Source: Ottelia alismoides
Taxonomy: Eukaryota > Streptophyta > Magnoliopsida > Alismatales > Hydrocharitaceae
Assembly (NCBI GenBank): GCA_037367405.1
Contig: JAZKJV010003259.1
Location: 941,001-1,005,000 of the forward strand
Direction of reading: 5' to 3'
DNA length: 64,000 nucleotides
Shown: one piece after another, positions 1 to 11,427 of the stretch
How positions within the stretch are numbered: position 1 is the first letter of the stretch
Layout of the letters: each line of letters begins with the position of its first letter
Made by a program: the position numbers and the translations under genes
Notes under the pieces: model-generated
What the model was told of the DNA's origin: nothing
What the model saw: only the letters and a program-made list of their open reading frames with translations
The model's database searches: none

Positions 1-2
1 AG

Positions 3-1343
3 TACTCCCAGCAGAGAGATCACCAGCAGCCCCCAGCATACCAGCCACACCAGCCATCATCCTTCGTACCTCGTCCCTACCAGCAGCAGGGACAGAATTG
101 GAGACGTGAGCAGCAGGCTCACCAGCAGCAGCATCCTTCCTCTTACCCCTCTCAGCAGCAGCAGCACCAGGTCCAGCAGCCTCAGTACCATAGAGGCAAC
201 CCGTCGGGCTCCCATGAGAGCCCCGCCATGGATGATCTAGCCCGCCTCTTCACAGAGCAGCAGGCTACATTTAGACGGGAGATGGATGAGTTCCGCCAGG
301 AAATGCGGGACCTGATGAGAGGGAAGGCCGCCATCCCTGCACAGATCGAGCCTAATCCGAATAGCTTGAAGAGGAAGTCTGAGCAGGTAGTTCACACTGA
401 GCCTACCACTTCTAGTGACTCATTTGATGATATATCGTCGGATCTATTTGATGCTGATTTTGTCACACTTAGGAGCGGTAGAAGACCAGCAGGCGGCGCT
501 TCATCTGAGCGACAACGCGGGGATCCATCTAGAGCGCCAGATGAGGAAGAGGAGTGCGGTACTGAAGCCGCACATGATGATAACGGTGGTCCTGATGCCA
601 CCAGAGATGCTGATTCCACCGGCGGTACTGAGGCCGCCGCTTCACCATATAGAGGAGGTGGTACTGATGCCACCAGCAGAGCCGAGCCAGACCGTGGTAC
701 TGAAGCCGCAAGACGTCTAGTTGTAGAGCCAGCTAGAGGTGGTACTGAGGCCACCAATATTCATTTTGATAAAGATGTTGTCTCTCCTCGTATGAATGTT
801 TCTCAGAACTCTAATTTGAATAAAGGAAAAGGTTTAGTTTCTTCTGATCCCACTGTGGTGTATGATGTATGTGAGGATCCAGTTGTCGAACCGTCTAGGC
901 CTATTCCTAGTCCTTCATCTGAGAAGGACCCTGTGATCCCCTTTCCTAGAGCCCTTGAGTTAGGGAAGGGGAAGAAAAAAGAAAAAGATCCAAAAAAGAG
1001 AGAGCAGGAGGAGTTCAGCCAGGGCATGATAGACCGATTTCACATCCAGCTGACCCTCAATGAGGCTTTGCAGCACATCCCTCTTCTTCAGCGATCCTTG
1101 AGAGACAGGACCACAGTCAGGAGGAAGAAGAGGAATAAAACCACAGAGATTCATGTGTTGACCAAAGCCACGTGTCACGCGATCCAGAACCATCTGCCGA
1201 CCAAGAGGCCAGATTTAGGAGCCCCGTATGTCAGATGTCAGATTAGTGAGCAGAGGTTCGACCGTACTCTATTAGATAGCGGATCGTCGATCAACCTTCT
1301 TCCGGCAGCCCCTTCTCGACCACTTAGAGTTGGGCACTCTTAG
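3..1343 (+). pseudogene. gag C-terminal region and start of protease (5' truncated, frameshifted)
   Basis: The frame is open from the window edge, so the start codon lies outside. The first 75 residues are a Gln/Pro/His/Tyr-rich linker, typical of the end of Athila gag. Next comes a helical stretch (MDDLARLFTEQQATFRREM), then an acidic low-complexity region with repeated GGTEA/GGTDA units, a basic KGKKKEKDPKKREQEE stretch, and the start of the aspartic protease with its active-site motif LLDSGSSINLLP near position 1280. The frame is then lost: the next part of the protease (LQFADRSVKRPKG) continues in the frame beginning near 1330. Intact relatives read through here without a break, so this is a small indel around 1305-1335. 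The copy cannot make a normal gag-protease. Confidence 0.85.
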
Positions 1344-1926
1344 ACAGAGCAGGACATACCTTCAGTTTGCTGATCGGTCTGTCAAGAGGCCAAAGGGGTT
1401 ATTGCGAGACGTTATCGTCACGATTCAGGGTTTGCAATTCCCCGTGGACTTTGTAGTGCTGGACATGGAGACCCCTGACTCGTTGACCGATTCCCCCATC
1501 ATCCTCGGTCGCCCGTTCTTGGCCACAGCCAAGGCGGTGACTGACCATGACAGTGGGAAGGTATTCTTTCGCGTCCAGGGCGAGAGTATACAAATAGAGA
1601 CGGTTAAGGACCACAGAGCCAGAGATAGATCCCGCTCAGAGGGCAGTACAGATTCAGAGCAGCTGACAGACGCAGAGCCAGACATCCACCAGGACTGTGA
1701 TTTTGTGATCACAGATGATGAGGCAGCTTGGGCAGATCCTGCAGCGCAGACCATCCTCTCATATTCAGATACAGCTGATGCAGAGATGATAGCAGAGGAT
1801 GGTCTGGAGAGCACAGCCCTGGTTCAGGATACTATTGAGTCAGCAGAGTCGGACCTTGATCACGACACGATTTTCAGTGATGGTGGTACTGAGGCCACCT
1901 TGCTCTACGGTGGTACTGATGCCATC
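555..1926 (+). repeat. Eight dispersed 18-bp hairpin-forming units
   Basis: Units close to GGTGGTACTGAGGCCACC lie at 555-572, 585-602, 621-638, 657-674, 693-710, 738-755, 1882-1899 and 1909-1926. Six sit in the gag-protease linker and two in the protease-RT linker, about 1.1 kb away. Most have complementary ends (GGTGG/CCACC or GGCGG/CCGCC) around a variable middle, so each can fold into a small hairpin. In frame they encode GGTEA, GGTDA or GTEAA. The first three start 30-36 bp apart, like a loose minisatellite. Confidence 0.8.
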
Positions 1927-4900
1927 GCAGTTGATACAGATCCCTCGGATTCAGAGTCTGATTGGGCAGATTGTGATGATCAGATGCCAGACCTGGATCC
2001 ACCTGAGCCTACAGATGAGGAGGAGGTAGAGGCAGAGCAGATTAGAGACAATGCAGAGGACCCGCCTTCTCCAGATCCAGTTTGTGAGAGTTCGTTATCA
2101 TTTTCCCAGGCAGATTTGGTAGAATTGTCAGCATACACACATCTTCTTCAGAAGCCAGATTTGCCAGCACCCAGCTGTCCAGAACTAAAGCCGCTCCCTA
2201 CTTCGCTGAAGTATCGATTCCTTGCGGGAGAGTCTGAGATGTACCCAGTCATCATCTCCGCCGATCTGACTGGAGAACAAGAATCCCGTCTGATGGAGGT
2301 TCTTAAAAAGAACCGCAAGGCAATTGGATGGAGCGTAGCAGATCTCCATGGGATTAGTCCCTCGTTGTGCTCCCACCATATCTATCTCGAGGAAGGGGCA
2401 AAGCCATCGCGTGAGTTCCAGCGGCGACTGAACCCCAACCTGAGAGAAGTTGTCATGAAGGAAATATCATAATGGTGGAGTGCAGATTTTATTTATCCCA
2501 TTTCCGACTCCAAGTGGGTTAGCCCCTTGCATGTGGTGCCCAAGAAGACTGGCATCACGACTGTGATCAGTGAGTCGGGAGAGGAGATTGCTACACGAGT
2601 ACCCACCTCTTGGAGGGTCTGCGTTGACTACAGGAGACTCAACCAGGCCACCAAGAAGGACCACTTCCCCCTGCCTTTTATTGATCAGATCATAGAGAGA
2701 CTGGCAGGGAAGAGCCATTATTGCTTCCTGGATGGGTACTCGGGCTACAATCAGGTGGCCATCGCTCCTGAGGATCAGGAGAAGACCACCTTCACCTGTC
2801 CCTTCGGCACATATACTTTTCGACGCATGCCATTCGGGCTATGCAATGCCCCTGCGACTTTTCAGAGGTGCATGTTGTCGATCTTTTCGGACATGGTAGG
2901 GGAGTGTTTGGAGGTCTTCATGGATGACTTCTCGGTTTACGGCGACGGATTCGATTCCTGTCTTGACTGCCTAGACCGAGTGCTCCAGCGATGTATTGCT
3001 ACCCGCTTGGTTCTGTCTTGGGAGAAGAGTCACTTCATGGTGACTCAAGGGACGGTGCTTGGCCACATCATCTCCAACAGGGGCATGGAGGTTGATCCGG
3101 CCAAGGTTGACGTCATTAGAAAACTCGCACCGCCGTCCAATTTAAAGCAGCTACGGTCATTTCTGGGGCACGTTGGTTTTTATAGGAGATTCATTCATGA
3201 TTTCAGCAAGATTGCCCGACCGTTGACTGACCTCTTGACGAAAGACACCGAGTTCCTTGTCGATGACAAGTGTCTTTCATCCTTTGAGACTCTCCAGCAG
3301 CGTGTTATTGAGGCTCCTGTCCTTCAGCCACCCGATTGGTCTCTCCCATTCGAGATCATGACGGATGCCTCTGATTTTTCCGTAGGGGCCGTGCTAGGAC
3401 AGAGGAGGGACGGAGTTCCATTTGCCATACACTATGCTAGCCGCACATTGGATTCTGCCCAGCGGAATTATACGGTCACAGAGAAGGAGATGCTAGCAGT
3501 AGTGTTTGCCCTAGATAAGTTCAGATCGTATATCATTGGCTCTAGAGTGACTTTGTATACTGACCACACCGCCATCAGGTACCTCATGTCAAAGAAGGAT
3601 GCCAAGGCCAGACTTACTAGATGGATCCTTCTACTCCAGGAGTTCGACATTGAGATCAAGGATAAGCCTGGAGTCAAGAATGTGGTGGCGGATCATCTCT
3701 CCCGATTAGAGCAGCCTGAGGATTCTGAGCAGATTGATCCCATTCATGATACCTTCCCAGATGAGGCGATCCTTGCTATCACCTCACTCCCGTGGTATGC
3801 CGATATTGTGAACTTTCTCGTTGCTGGGAAAGTCCCACAAGATTGGCCCAGGCAGAGGCTTGAGACCTTCCTTGCGAAGGCCAAGTCCTACCACTGGGAG
3901 GATCCCATCCTTTACCACGAAGGAGGGGATAGCATCTGGCGTCGGTGTATTCCTCAGGAGGAGCATCATAGTGTCCTCACTTACTGCCACAAGCTTGAGG
4001 CAGGAGGACATCACTCTGGGAGGAGAACGGCACAGAAAGTGCTCCAATCCGACTTGTGGTGGCCTACACTCTTCAAGGACTCTGATGAGTTCGTGAAGAG
4101 GTGTACTGACTGTCAGAGGATGGGCACTTGTGGACAACGTGATATGATGCCGATGCAGCCCATTCACTTCTGTGAGGTTTTTGACGCATGGGGCATCGAT
4201 TTCATGGGTCCATTCCCTAAGAGTCAGGGATTCGAGTACATTCTGTTGGCCGTAGATTACGTTAGTCGTTGGGTTGAGGCTATCCCCGCCCGAGCCGCTG
4301 ATGCGAAGACAGTTTGCAGATTTTTGAAGAAACACGTCATCATGCGGTTCGGGGTTCCACGAGTTCTGATTTCTGATGGGGGGTCTCATTTCATCAACGA
4401 CCAGGTGAAGGCCCTTGCCAACGAGTTCAGCATAGACCATCGTGTTGCCACACCATACCATCCACAGACAAATGGTCTAGCTGAGGTGTCGAATAGGGAG
4501 ATCAAGAATATTTTGCAGAAAGTCGTCCGCCCTGACCGAAAGAATTGGTCACAGCTTTTGGACTCGGTCTTGTGGGCATATCGGACGTCTTTCAAGACTC
4601 CATTGGGTACATCTCCCTTTCACCTCGTTTATGGCAAGCCGTGCCATCTACCTGTTGAGCTGAGGCACAAGTCACTTTGGGCAGTCACAGATATTCTTAT
4701 GGATCCAGATGGTATAGGAGACCAGAGGAGGGCAGAGCTAGCCGCCTTGGAAGAGCTGAGAGATACAGCTTTCTCAAACAGCCTACATTATAAGGAGAGA
4801 GTGAAGGAGTGGCATGATTCTCATATCAGCCACAAGCATTTTGAGATTGGACAGAAAGTATGGTTGTTTGATGCGAGGCTCAGATTATTTCCAGGAAAGC

Positions 4901-5073
4901 TACAGAGCAAATGGAAGGGACCTTACTTGGTCAGAAAGGTACACGATAACGGTAGCATTGATATATCTGAGTTATCCTCTGAGAGTACCTTTCGAGTGAA
5001 CGGCCAACGGCTCAAGCCATTTCTAGATCATGAGCCGCGGGACGTTATTATTGCCGCTATTCATTTTGCGTGA
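1330..5073 (+). pseudogene. pol: protease remainder, reverse transcriptase, RNase H, integrase
   Basis: One frame spans this stretch, broken only by a TAA at 2470-2472 just after the KEIS residues that lead into RT. The first third ends the protease (LGRPFLATAKA) and then has an acidic linker with two more GGTEA-type units. RT follows, with [33 protein letters not shown], and the catalytic FMDD at 2917-2928. RNase H has [28 protein letters not shown] and [10 protein letters not shown]. The integrase shows a zinc-binding HHCC pattern (HHSG...CTDCQRMG), the catalytic Asp in [10 protein letters not shown] (about 4198), the second Asp in LISDGGSHF and the Glu in [13 protein letters not shown], then a C-terminal [12 protein letters not shown] domain. 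There is no chromodomain. All catalytic residues remain, so decay is recent. Confidence 0.93.
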
Positions 5074-5204
5074 GATGTGGTCTTTTGACTCACATCTTTT
5101 GCATCTCACGCCTGATTTTCACTGTTCTTCCGCCTGTATAGATCCAGTTGTCCATATCATTCTATTCTTTAGTCCCACATCTCGTCTCTCATCTTATGAT
5201 TATG

Positions 5205-5560
5205 CTATACTTAGGGTGTAATTTACCCTAAGTATAGGGGGGATGTAGGACCTGCGAGTATTCTTTTCATTCTTTCTGCTCCTGTTTTTGCTGCCTATAC
5301 TTAGGGATATTTTACCCTAAGTATAGGGGGGCAGACTCTGTATTTTCTTCACTCGGATCTCCCTTTATGTACAGCTTACTATACTTAGGATTACTTAATC
5401 CTAAGTATAGGGGGAGACCACCGAGTTCCTCGTACTCTATTCATTTATTCATTTCTGTACTTATCCATTCCTTTTCACTTCCCTATACCAAGCACGAGTT
5501 ATGTCTTCTTCATCGCTCTTGATCACTCTGAGGACGTCGTTCGAGCTAAGTATAGGGGGT
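5205..5560 (+). repeat. Array of PPT-like stem-loops after pol
   Basis: Three perfect inverted repeats each end in a G-run: 5205-5217 with 5225-5237 (13-bp stem), 5295-5306 with 5315-5326 (12 bp), and 5379-5393 with 5396-5410 (15 bp, almost no loop). The stems share CTATACTTAGG/CCTAAGTATAG, but the bases nearest the loop vary with their partners. Each right arm runs into ggggg or gggggg, giving AAGTATAGGGGG, very like the PPT of the element at 24158-33311. A fourth unit (5545-5559, ctaagtataggggg) has no such left arm but follows an AGGA-containing stretch (5530-5544). Function unknown; extra priming sites or RNA structure are both possible. Confidence 0.85.
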
Positions 5561-7100
5561 GTGTATATATTTCATATATACTTTAGCCATAACTCGTACT
5601 TTGTGTGAGTGTGTTAATAAATAAAATGGCTAAAAATCACAAAAAATTAAAAATTTTTCATGTACATAAACCTCTTCTATCCTTGCACATACATAGGTAG
5701 GGTATAAAGTATTTTTGTAAAAATGATTTCAAAAATCTTTTGTGTAAAGCTGGTGTAAATATTTTTGTATCAAAATTATGTATATAGTACAAAATTTTTC
5801 CAAAATGTTTTGAAAATCAAAAGTTTGCAAAAATCTTGTGTAAATGTGTGTAAATATCTTTTTGCAAAACTTGCACTTCATGCATCATCCATGATTTCAA
5901 AACATTTTTCAAAAATTTTGCATGATTGTAAAATATTTGTAAATAGCATCTGGTGTACATATATGTATATAGTTATTCCCGGATAAGAGTTGACATTTAA
6001 ACTAAGCCTGGAATTAAATTGAGAAATGGAGCTTGAATAAGATCTTAATCCACTTAACTTTAAAAGGAACCTTATAGGACTTAGGGTTAAGGCTTTTCAG
6101 GTCCATAAGGACTTAATTCTTTGAGTCCACTAGGCTATGAGCATATGTCATCTTGATGAGCCTAAGTAGAGCACTTAACAACACACGCATGGCTCTAAGA
6201 GACAATGGCTTGACGTGCACCTGCACTTACACATGGCTCTCCATGGATGAGGTTGTGAGGAGGCAGTTTCCTTTGGCTTGGGGTAGCATATGAGGGTAGT
6301 ACTTCTAGGCGGATCCTCTCTTCTTCTTATAGTGAAGGAAGTGCACCTCAACTTGGTCTAGTGGTGATGAAGGCTAAAGACAGAAGCTGTGGGTTGCAAT
6401 AAAGCTTCAAAAGAGGGATAGTCTACTGGCTCAAGAGGAAATTTCTTATATGCTGCACCATGTAGATATGTTGTACAGAAGTTCTTGAAAAAAAAATGCA
6501 AAAATGCAAAAAGAACTCCAAAAGTGGTGGGTCGGATTGAAAATTTAATAACCCCACCGGAGTGTACATAGTCAAATAAAGCGAAAGCTTATGGTATCAA
6601 TGTTACATCTCATGAAGCTTGCAGCGGGAGACTTAGCTACACTGGCTAAGCTTCCAAAACTCTATACTTCTACCCCCTCTTCTTGAGCCGGTTGCACTTA
6701 AACTTAGAAGGGAATACCCCGCTTCTCGAGGAAAGAGTTGCTAGACCGAGGCATTAGAGTTACCAGGTTGAGGGAGGTTGTTTCTTTGTTACTTCTGAGG
6801 TGGGGAGCCACATATCACTTACACCGCATGGAAAGATTCATGGTCATTAGAGTTTGTGTATGTAGACTTGTTCTGATCTGGTTTATTGAGGAGTCTTGCC
6901 CATAGATTGATGGAACTTGGAGGCTGTTGAGTTTTAAGCTTAAGTCTAAATAAGGTTCCGACACATTAATAATCCAAAGATCTGATCGAGCTCCATATTT
7001 CAAGTTAATGAAGGAAAGTTTAATAATTCAACCCTGATCCATGTACATCCTCTTTTTCTTTTTCTTTTTCTTTCTTTTTCACTTTTTTTTCAAATAAGTG
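5561..7100 (+). other. Noncoding 3' region of the Athila-type element
   Basis: This AT-rich stretch has no convincing reading frame and no env-like ORF. It begins with tatata...ctttagccataac, which resembles the sequence after the matching array of the second element (near 28690-28720). Further on it holds runs such as tgcaaaaatgcaaaaa and a long pyrimidine tract (7049-7090). Confidence 0.6.
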
Positions 7101-7136
7101 TTTGCTAAGGGACTAGCAAAGTTAAAGCATAGGGGG
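7101..7136 (+). promoter_or_regulatory. Stem-loop and polypurine tract before the 3' LTR
   Basis: The arms TTTGCTA (7101-7107) and TAGCAAA (7114-7120) enclose a purine loop AGGGAC. Eleven bases later comes the G-run of the PPT (7132-7136), directly against the LTR start TGATGAA. In Ty3/gypsy elements the PPT primes plus-strand DNA. The layout matches 30284-30319 of the second element with different but still complementary arm sequences. Confidence 0.75.
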
Positions 7137-10100
7137 TGATGAATACCCATTCATCACTCTTTATTCTCCTATTTTAGCTACAAAAACCTTTGCAAATACA
7201 TGTAAATATGTGTAAATACAAATAATTACCAAAAGCATGCATTGTGTAAAAAGATATAATTAGCATGTTTTTGTGCAAAAATAAAAGAATAAAGAGTAAA
7301 AAGAAAAAGAGGGAAATATTTAGAATAAATATTGAGCAACCTAACCCAAGGGAGGGCTCAGCATGGGCCTGACCGCATAAAAGCCAAAGTAGAGGGAGAT
7401 AGGAGCTCATGTGTACATACTTTTGTAAATAAATAAAATTATATTTTCCTCACCCAAAAATATGCTTGTATACATTCTGTATATATTTAGAAACTATTAA
7501 AAACAAAATAAAAATTTAAAAATCAAAATTCCAAAAATGCCCTTTCACCATGTACATAGACCATCATCCTTTATTTATTTAACCCTATAAATAAATGAAT
7601 TTATTTTCAAAACTTTTTGTGAATACTCTAAGGTATATTTTGTAAATAAATCAAATAAAAAGAAACACAACAAAAATCAAATAAAAACAACAAAAATTAA
7701 AAATACAAAAATACAGTGTATATACCATGTATATAAATGTATATAACTATTTATTTAAACTATGAATATAAATAATTAAAATAAAATAAAAATACCATTT
7801 TGTTCTTTATTTTATGATGTAAATAAATAAAATATAAAATGGGCATAAAAATACATAAAAATAACAAATAAAAAATCAAAAATTAAAATCTATATAGTGT
7901 ACATATACCTATATATATAGCTACCCTATTTTTATTTCCAAAAATTAATTAAAAATCACCAAAAATAGAAAAAAAATAAAAGAAAAATATTTCATGTTTT
8001 GAGTTTTTCTTAATTCGGCCATTTTCTACCTTAAAATAAATAAACAAAAATTTCAATAATTGGCAGCTCCTGATTGGTCCACGGGGGATTGTTGACCCCG
8101 GTCAACTCCCCCGCGGACTCCTTCCTTTTCTGGAAGATGCGCGCCGCCCCGCCTTCGCCGATTTTTCCACGCGTCTCCAGGCTGTCGCCCACGCAAACCC
8201 CGTGCCCTCATCCATCTCCCTCGCCGGATCTTTCGCCATGAAATCCACGCCTTCCTTAGCCGTCGTCGCCTAACCCTAATCGGGCCTGCACTTATATATA
8301 GAATTCCCTCCGCCGCCTCCGCGCATCATCTTTGGCTCGCCATTCTCATTCCCGTGACCTCCAGGGTGATCACCGAGGTGACAGCTCGCGTTTGCCCCTG
8401 TTGCAGTGAGGAGAGGGTGCCCCGACCATTGATCCGGCGTGTTTCGCCGCCGTTGCTCCGCCACCTGCGTGAGCATCGAGCCTCAGGCCTTGACGCCCTT
8501 CGAGGCTACGACCGGGAGTTAGCCACACTCCAGCATAGTCTTCCGCTCCACCCAGGTAGTCGATTAGCTCGTCCATTTCGTTTAATTTCTGATTTCGCCC
8601 AAATCGTATCTCCGACGTATTCCCCTGATTCCGACCATCTCGCGTAATATCTCGACCATCCGACCCGACCATCATCTTCGCCAGACCTCTCCGCATCTTC
8701 TTCACCCCTTCACCCAACCCAGATCGCACCGGATCTGGGAATCGAGCTCCTCCGCCGACCACCCTCGCCGGAGCTCTCCATTCCGACGCACCACGCACCT
8801 TCACTCCGCCTAACCGGGTCGAGGCAATTTGCCCTCGACCCGTGAGTCTTCTGGTTCGCTTTTCAGGTCAAGACAAGGGTCATCTGAGACCCTTCGCCAT
8901 CCAGCCAGGAGACCCGGCTCCGCCGCCTTCGACCGAGCTCCTCGGAGCTCGGTGCGCTCGTCGGAGACCACCAGCAGACGCGGGAGCCTTCCGCGATTCT
9001 TCTCCGACCTCCAGAAGGCTCTCCAGAGGATCCTAGCGCACGCACGAGCCCGGCGAAAGTCGCCAGCGACTTGTTCTTCCAGGATCTTCAGCCGCCGTCC
9101 GATCAGCCTCGACCTCCAGTTTTGATCTCAGCCATCCATTCCTCGAGGAGCAGCAGCCGTCGATCTATCTGAGGGGCTCATCTGGACCGTTCGCAGCAGA
9201 GGAGAGAGGCGCCTGAGTTCCACCCCGTTCGATCTTCCACGTGTCCTCGCCTCCACCGTCGATCCGGCTCAAGGGCAGACGAAGAAAAGCGCCAGCTCAC
9301 CAGGACCGTCCGATCGTCCACGTGGCGCACATCAGGCCGTCGATGATAATAAAGGGGTAAATTCATCTTAGACCCCTCTGTTTGTTTTATTTCAATTTAG
9401 TCCTGTAATTTTTAAATTACGTTGTTTATTTTCTGGGATACTTGCAATAAGGACCTCGTTACTTATTTATTTGCACTTATACCCCTGTCTACGTGGACCA
9501 CGTGCTTCGTCACGTGAACTTTATTGGGTTAATTGCAATATCAGCCCTATAGTTCTGGATGTTACGGATTGAATAAAATCTTTTACTTATTTGCATTTAT
9601 GCCCCTGTGCGTGATTTAATTTCCACATGTGTGTTTTATTTTGGGTATTTTGCAGATAAGCCCCTGGACTTTTGGTACTTGTTACCAATAAGTCCTCGGA
9701 ACTTATTTTTATTACATTTAGGTCCCTGAGTGCCCCAGGCACGCGCCTCGCGCGTGTTTTGCTGGGTATTTTGCACCAGGACCCCCAGAACTTTGGGTAT
9801 TTGCACTTTGGTCCCTGTGCACAGTGCCCCCTTGTGGATTTTGAATAAAATATCAAATCACCTCCAAATTCGATGAAAATTTGACACATGGCTCCTGCCA
9901 TGGTGTAGGATTTTCTAGAATTTTGAGGACATTTCTGAGTTTGTTTATTATTTTAAAAATTCAAAAACCTTCATTTCAGTTACTGTTAATCTCTAAAAAT
10001 CACAAAAAAAATATAAAAACTCTTTTAAAAATTCTATAAAAATTAGGTACTGTTTCTTGTGTGTTGCTTGATTTTCTAGCCAAATTTGGTTAGTTTTCAT

Positions 10101-10760
10101 TGCATAAAAACCATAAAAATTTAAAAACACTTAAAAACTCACAAAAATCACAATCAATAATCTAAAAATTCAAAAACAATAATTTAGGTGCCCTAATTTT
10201 CCTTATTCTTTTTAGGTTACAGGAAAATTACCTCCAGGGCTTGTTGAGATCCATAAATATTTTATTTTTGGGTCTTAAGCCTTGCTGGACAGTACCTTTC
10301 ATTTTTAGCACTGTTAGATTTTTAGAAAATAATTTACCCATTAGAAAAATATCAAAATTCACCAAAAACATTTAAAAACTTAAAAAAACATAAAAACATT
10401 TTTTCTGGAATTTTTGCTTGATTTTTGATGTGTTAAATAAATTGCTTAAGTGTGCTTGTTTATACTTTCTTTATTTTCCTTCACATATTAAAAAATCTAA
10501 AAAAAAATTATAAAAAATCAAAAACCACTAAAAATTAGCTTCTCTGAAATTTGACTACTTAGTTTTTTTTAAATCGTGCTCCTGTGTTCGACCCTGGATC
10601 GCTATACCAGGTAAAAAGAATAGCGAAGACCGCTTACATTGAATTTCTTGATTTTCTGAGTGGTTTTTATCAATTTTTTCTCGATTGACCGCGCTTGGTG
10701 ATTTGGGTCACAACGACCATTTTATTTACATACTTAACCCGATTGTCAGGCGTGTCATCA
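7137..10760 (+). repeat. 3' LTR of the Athila-type element
   Basis: The LTR starts TGATGAATACCCATTCATCA, which is itself a small hairpin, right after the PPT. The likely end is ...CGTGTCATCA. The distance from the conserved accaggtaaaaa motif (about 10604) to this end is about 155 bp, against about 150 bp in the 24158-27160 LTR. It has an AT-rich first kilobase, a GC-rich middle (8080-9350) with a TATA box, and an AT-rich end. No ORF inside it looks real. The partner LTR lies outside the window, so the right end and target duplication cannot be confirmed. Confidence 0.8.
8293..8300 (+). promoter_or_regulatory. TATA box of the LTR promoter
   Basis: TATATATA follows an AT-rich block and precedes a GC-rich untranslated region, as expected for the U3/R boundary of a plant LTR. 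The transcription start is inferred about 30 bp downstream and is not proven. Confidence 0.55.
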
Positions 10761-10891
10761 CTTGCTAGTCGAGACACAGCCGAACCCTCCGGTCTCCAAC
10801 TGGTCCAATGTGTTTTCACCTCGTCCTTGAATCCTTCTTCTAACAACCAAGATCGTTCGAACCTGAAGAAATATCTTTTTTTCTTCAGGCA

Positions 10892-10939
10892 AGATGGCGT
10901 CTGGCACTACAACAAAGATGGCGTCTGGCACTACAACAA
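10892..10939. repeat. 24-bp tandem duplication at a transposon end
   Basis: The 24-bp unit agatggcgtctggcactaca plus acaa occurs twice in tandem (10892-10915 and 10916-10939). The second copy runs into the left terminus of the CACTA-like element, so both flank and terminal bases were duplicated together. Confidence 0.8.
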
Positions 10940-11427
10940 AATTGAGATATATACACGCTTTTTTTCAAAATCTGTCACCAAATTAGCCGTTGTTAAATAT
11001 ATAATGATGGTATTATTCGCCGTGAAATGAGTTTTCGTACTCGAAATTAGTAACGAATATCATTTCTTGTGGTGGGTCCCAAATTGGGACTCCACCCCTT
11101 CTTCATTCAAAAAAAATATCATTAGCAAGGGACCAAATAGCAATGCTTATCCGTTGCTATTTTTCAGACTTGTAATTAATCGTCGCTAAATTTTGAACTA
11201 AAAAAAGACGACAATTAATTGATATTTTGAAAAATACAACGGATAAGCGTCGCTATGTGGACCGTTGCTAATAATATAACGACATATATGATATTCGAAT
11301 CTAATTTCGAGTATGAAAACTCATTTCGCAGAATAATATCATCATTATATATTTACAAAGGCTAATTTAGTGACAGATTTTGAAAAAAAAAAGCGTCACT
11401 ATAGCTCAATTTTGTTGTAGCGCAGTG
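10929..11427. mobile_element. CACTA-like foldback MITE
   Basis: The left end CACTACAACAAAATTGAG is matched in inverted orientation by the right end ...CTCAATTTTGTTGTAGCGCAGTG. The similarity continues inward for about 135 bp per arm and then on through the core (aacggataagc, attaattgtcg and their complements), so nearly all of the 499 bp folds back on itself. There is no coding capacity. The last bases on the right (tagcgcagtg rather than tagtg) look altered, and no 3-bp target duplication could be matched (tgg versus atc). Confidence 0.7.

Larger units (their letters stand above)
1..10760 (+). mobile_element. Athila-type Ty3/gypsy LTR retrotransposon, 3' portion
   Basis: A large LTR retrotransposon runs off the left edge of the window, so its 5' LTR, primer site and most of gag are missing. 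The visible order is gag end, protease, RT, RNase H, integrase, a 2-kb noncoding region, PPT and a 3' LTR. The RT motif FMDDFSVYG and the upstream [12 protein letters not shown] are of the Athila kind, and there is no chromodomain after the integrase. Athila elements often carry an env-like ORF after pol; none is visible here. The coding region has one frameshift and one internal stop but is otherwise open, so the copy is dead but not old. The right end was set by a terminal TCATCA matching the LTR start TGATGA, and by spacing to a conserved accaggtaaaaa motif like that of the element at 24158-33311. Confidence 0.93.

Noticed and set aside
3784..4461. 225-codon minus-strand frame
   Set aside because: It is antisense to the integrase region, which is clearly real on the plus strand.
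5205..5560. CRISPR-like array of evenly spaced repeats
   Set aside because: The repeats are palindromic retrotransposon stem-loops in a plant nuclear genome, the spacing is uneven, and no cas gene exists.
5765..5986. Frame after pol considered as an env-like ORF
   Set aside because: Only 73 codons of AT-driven residues (Lys, Asn, Phe); no signal peptide, membrane segment or cleavage motif.
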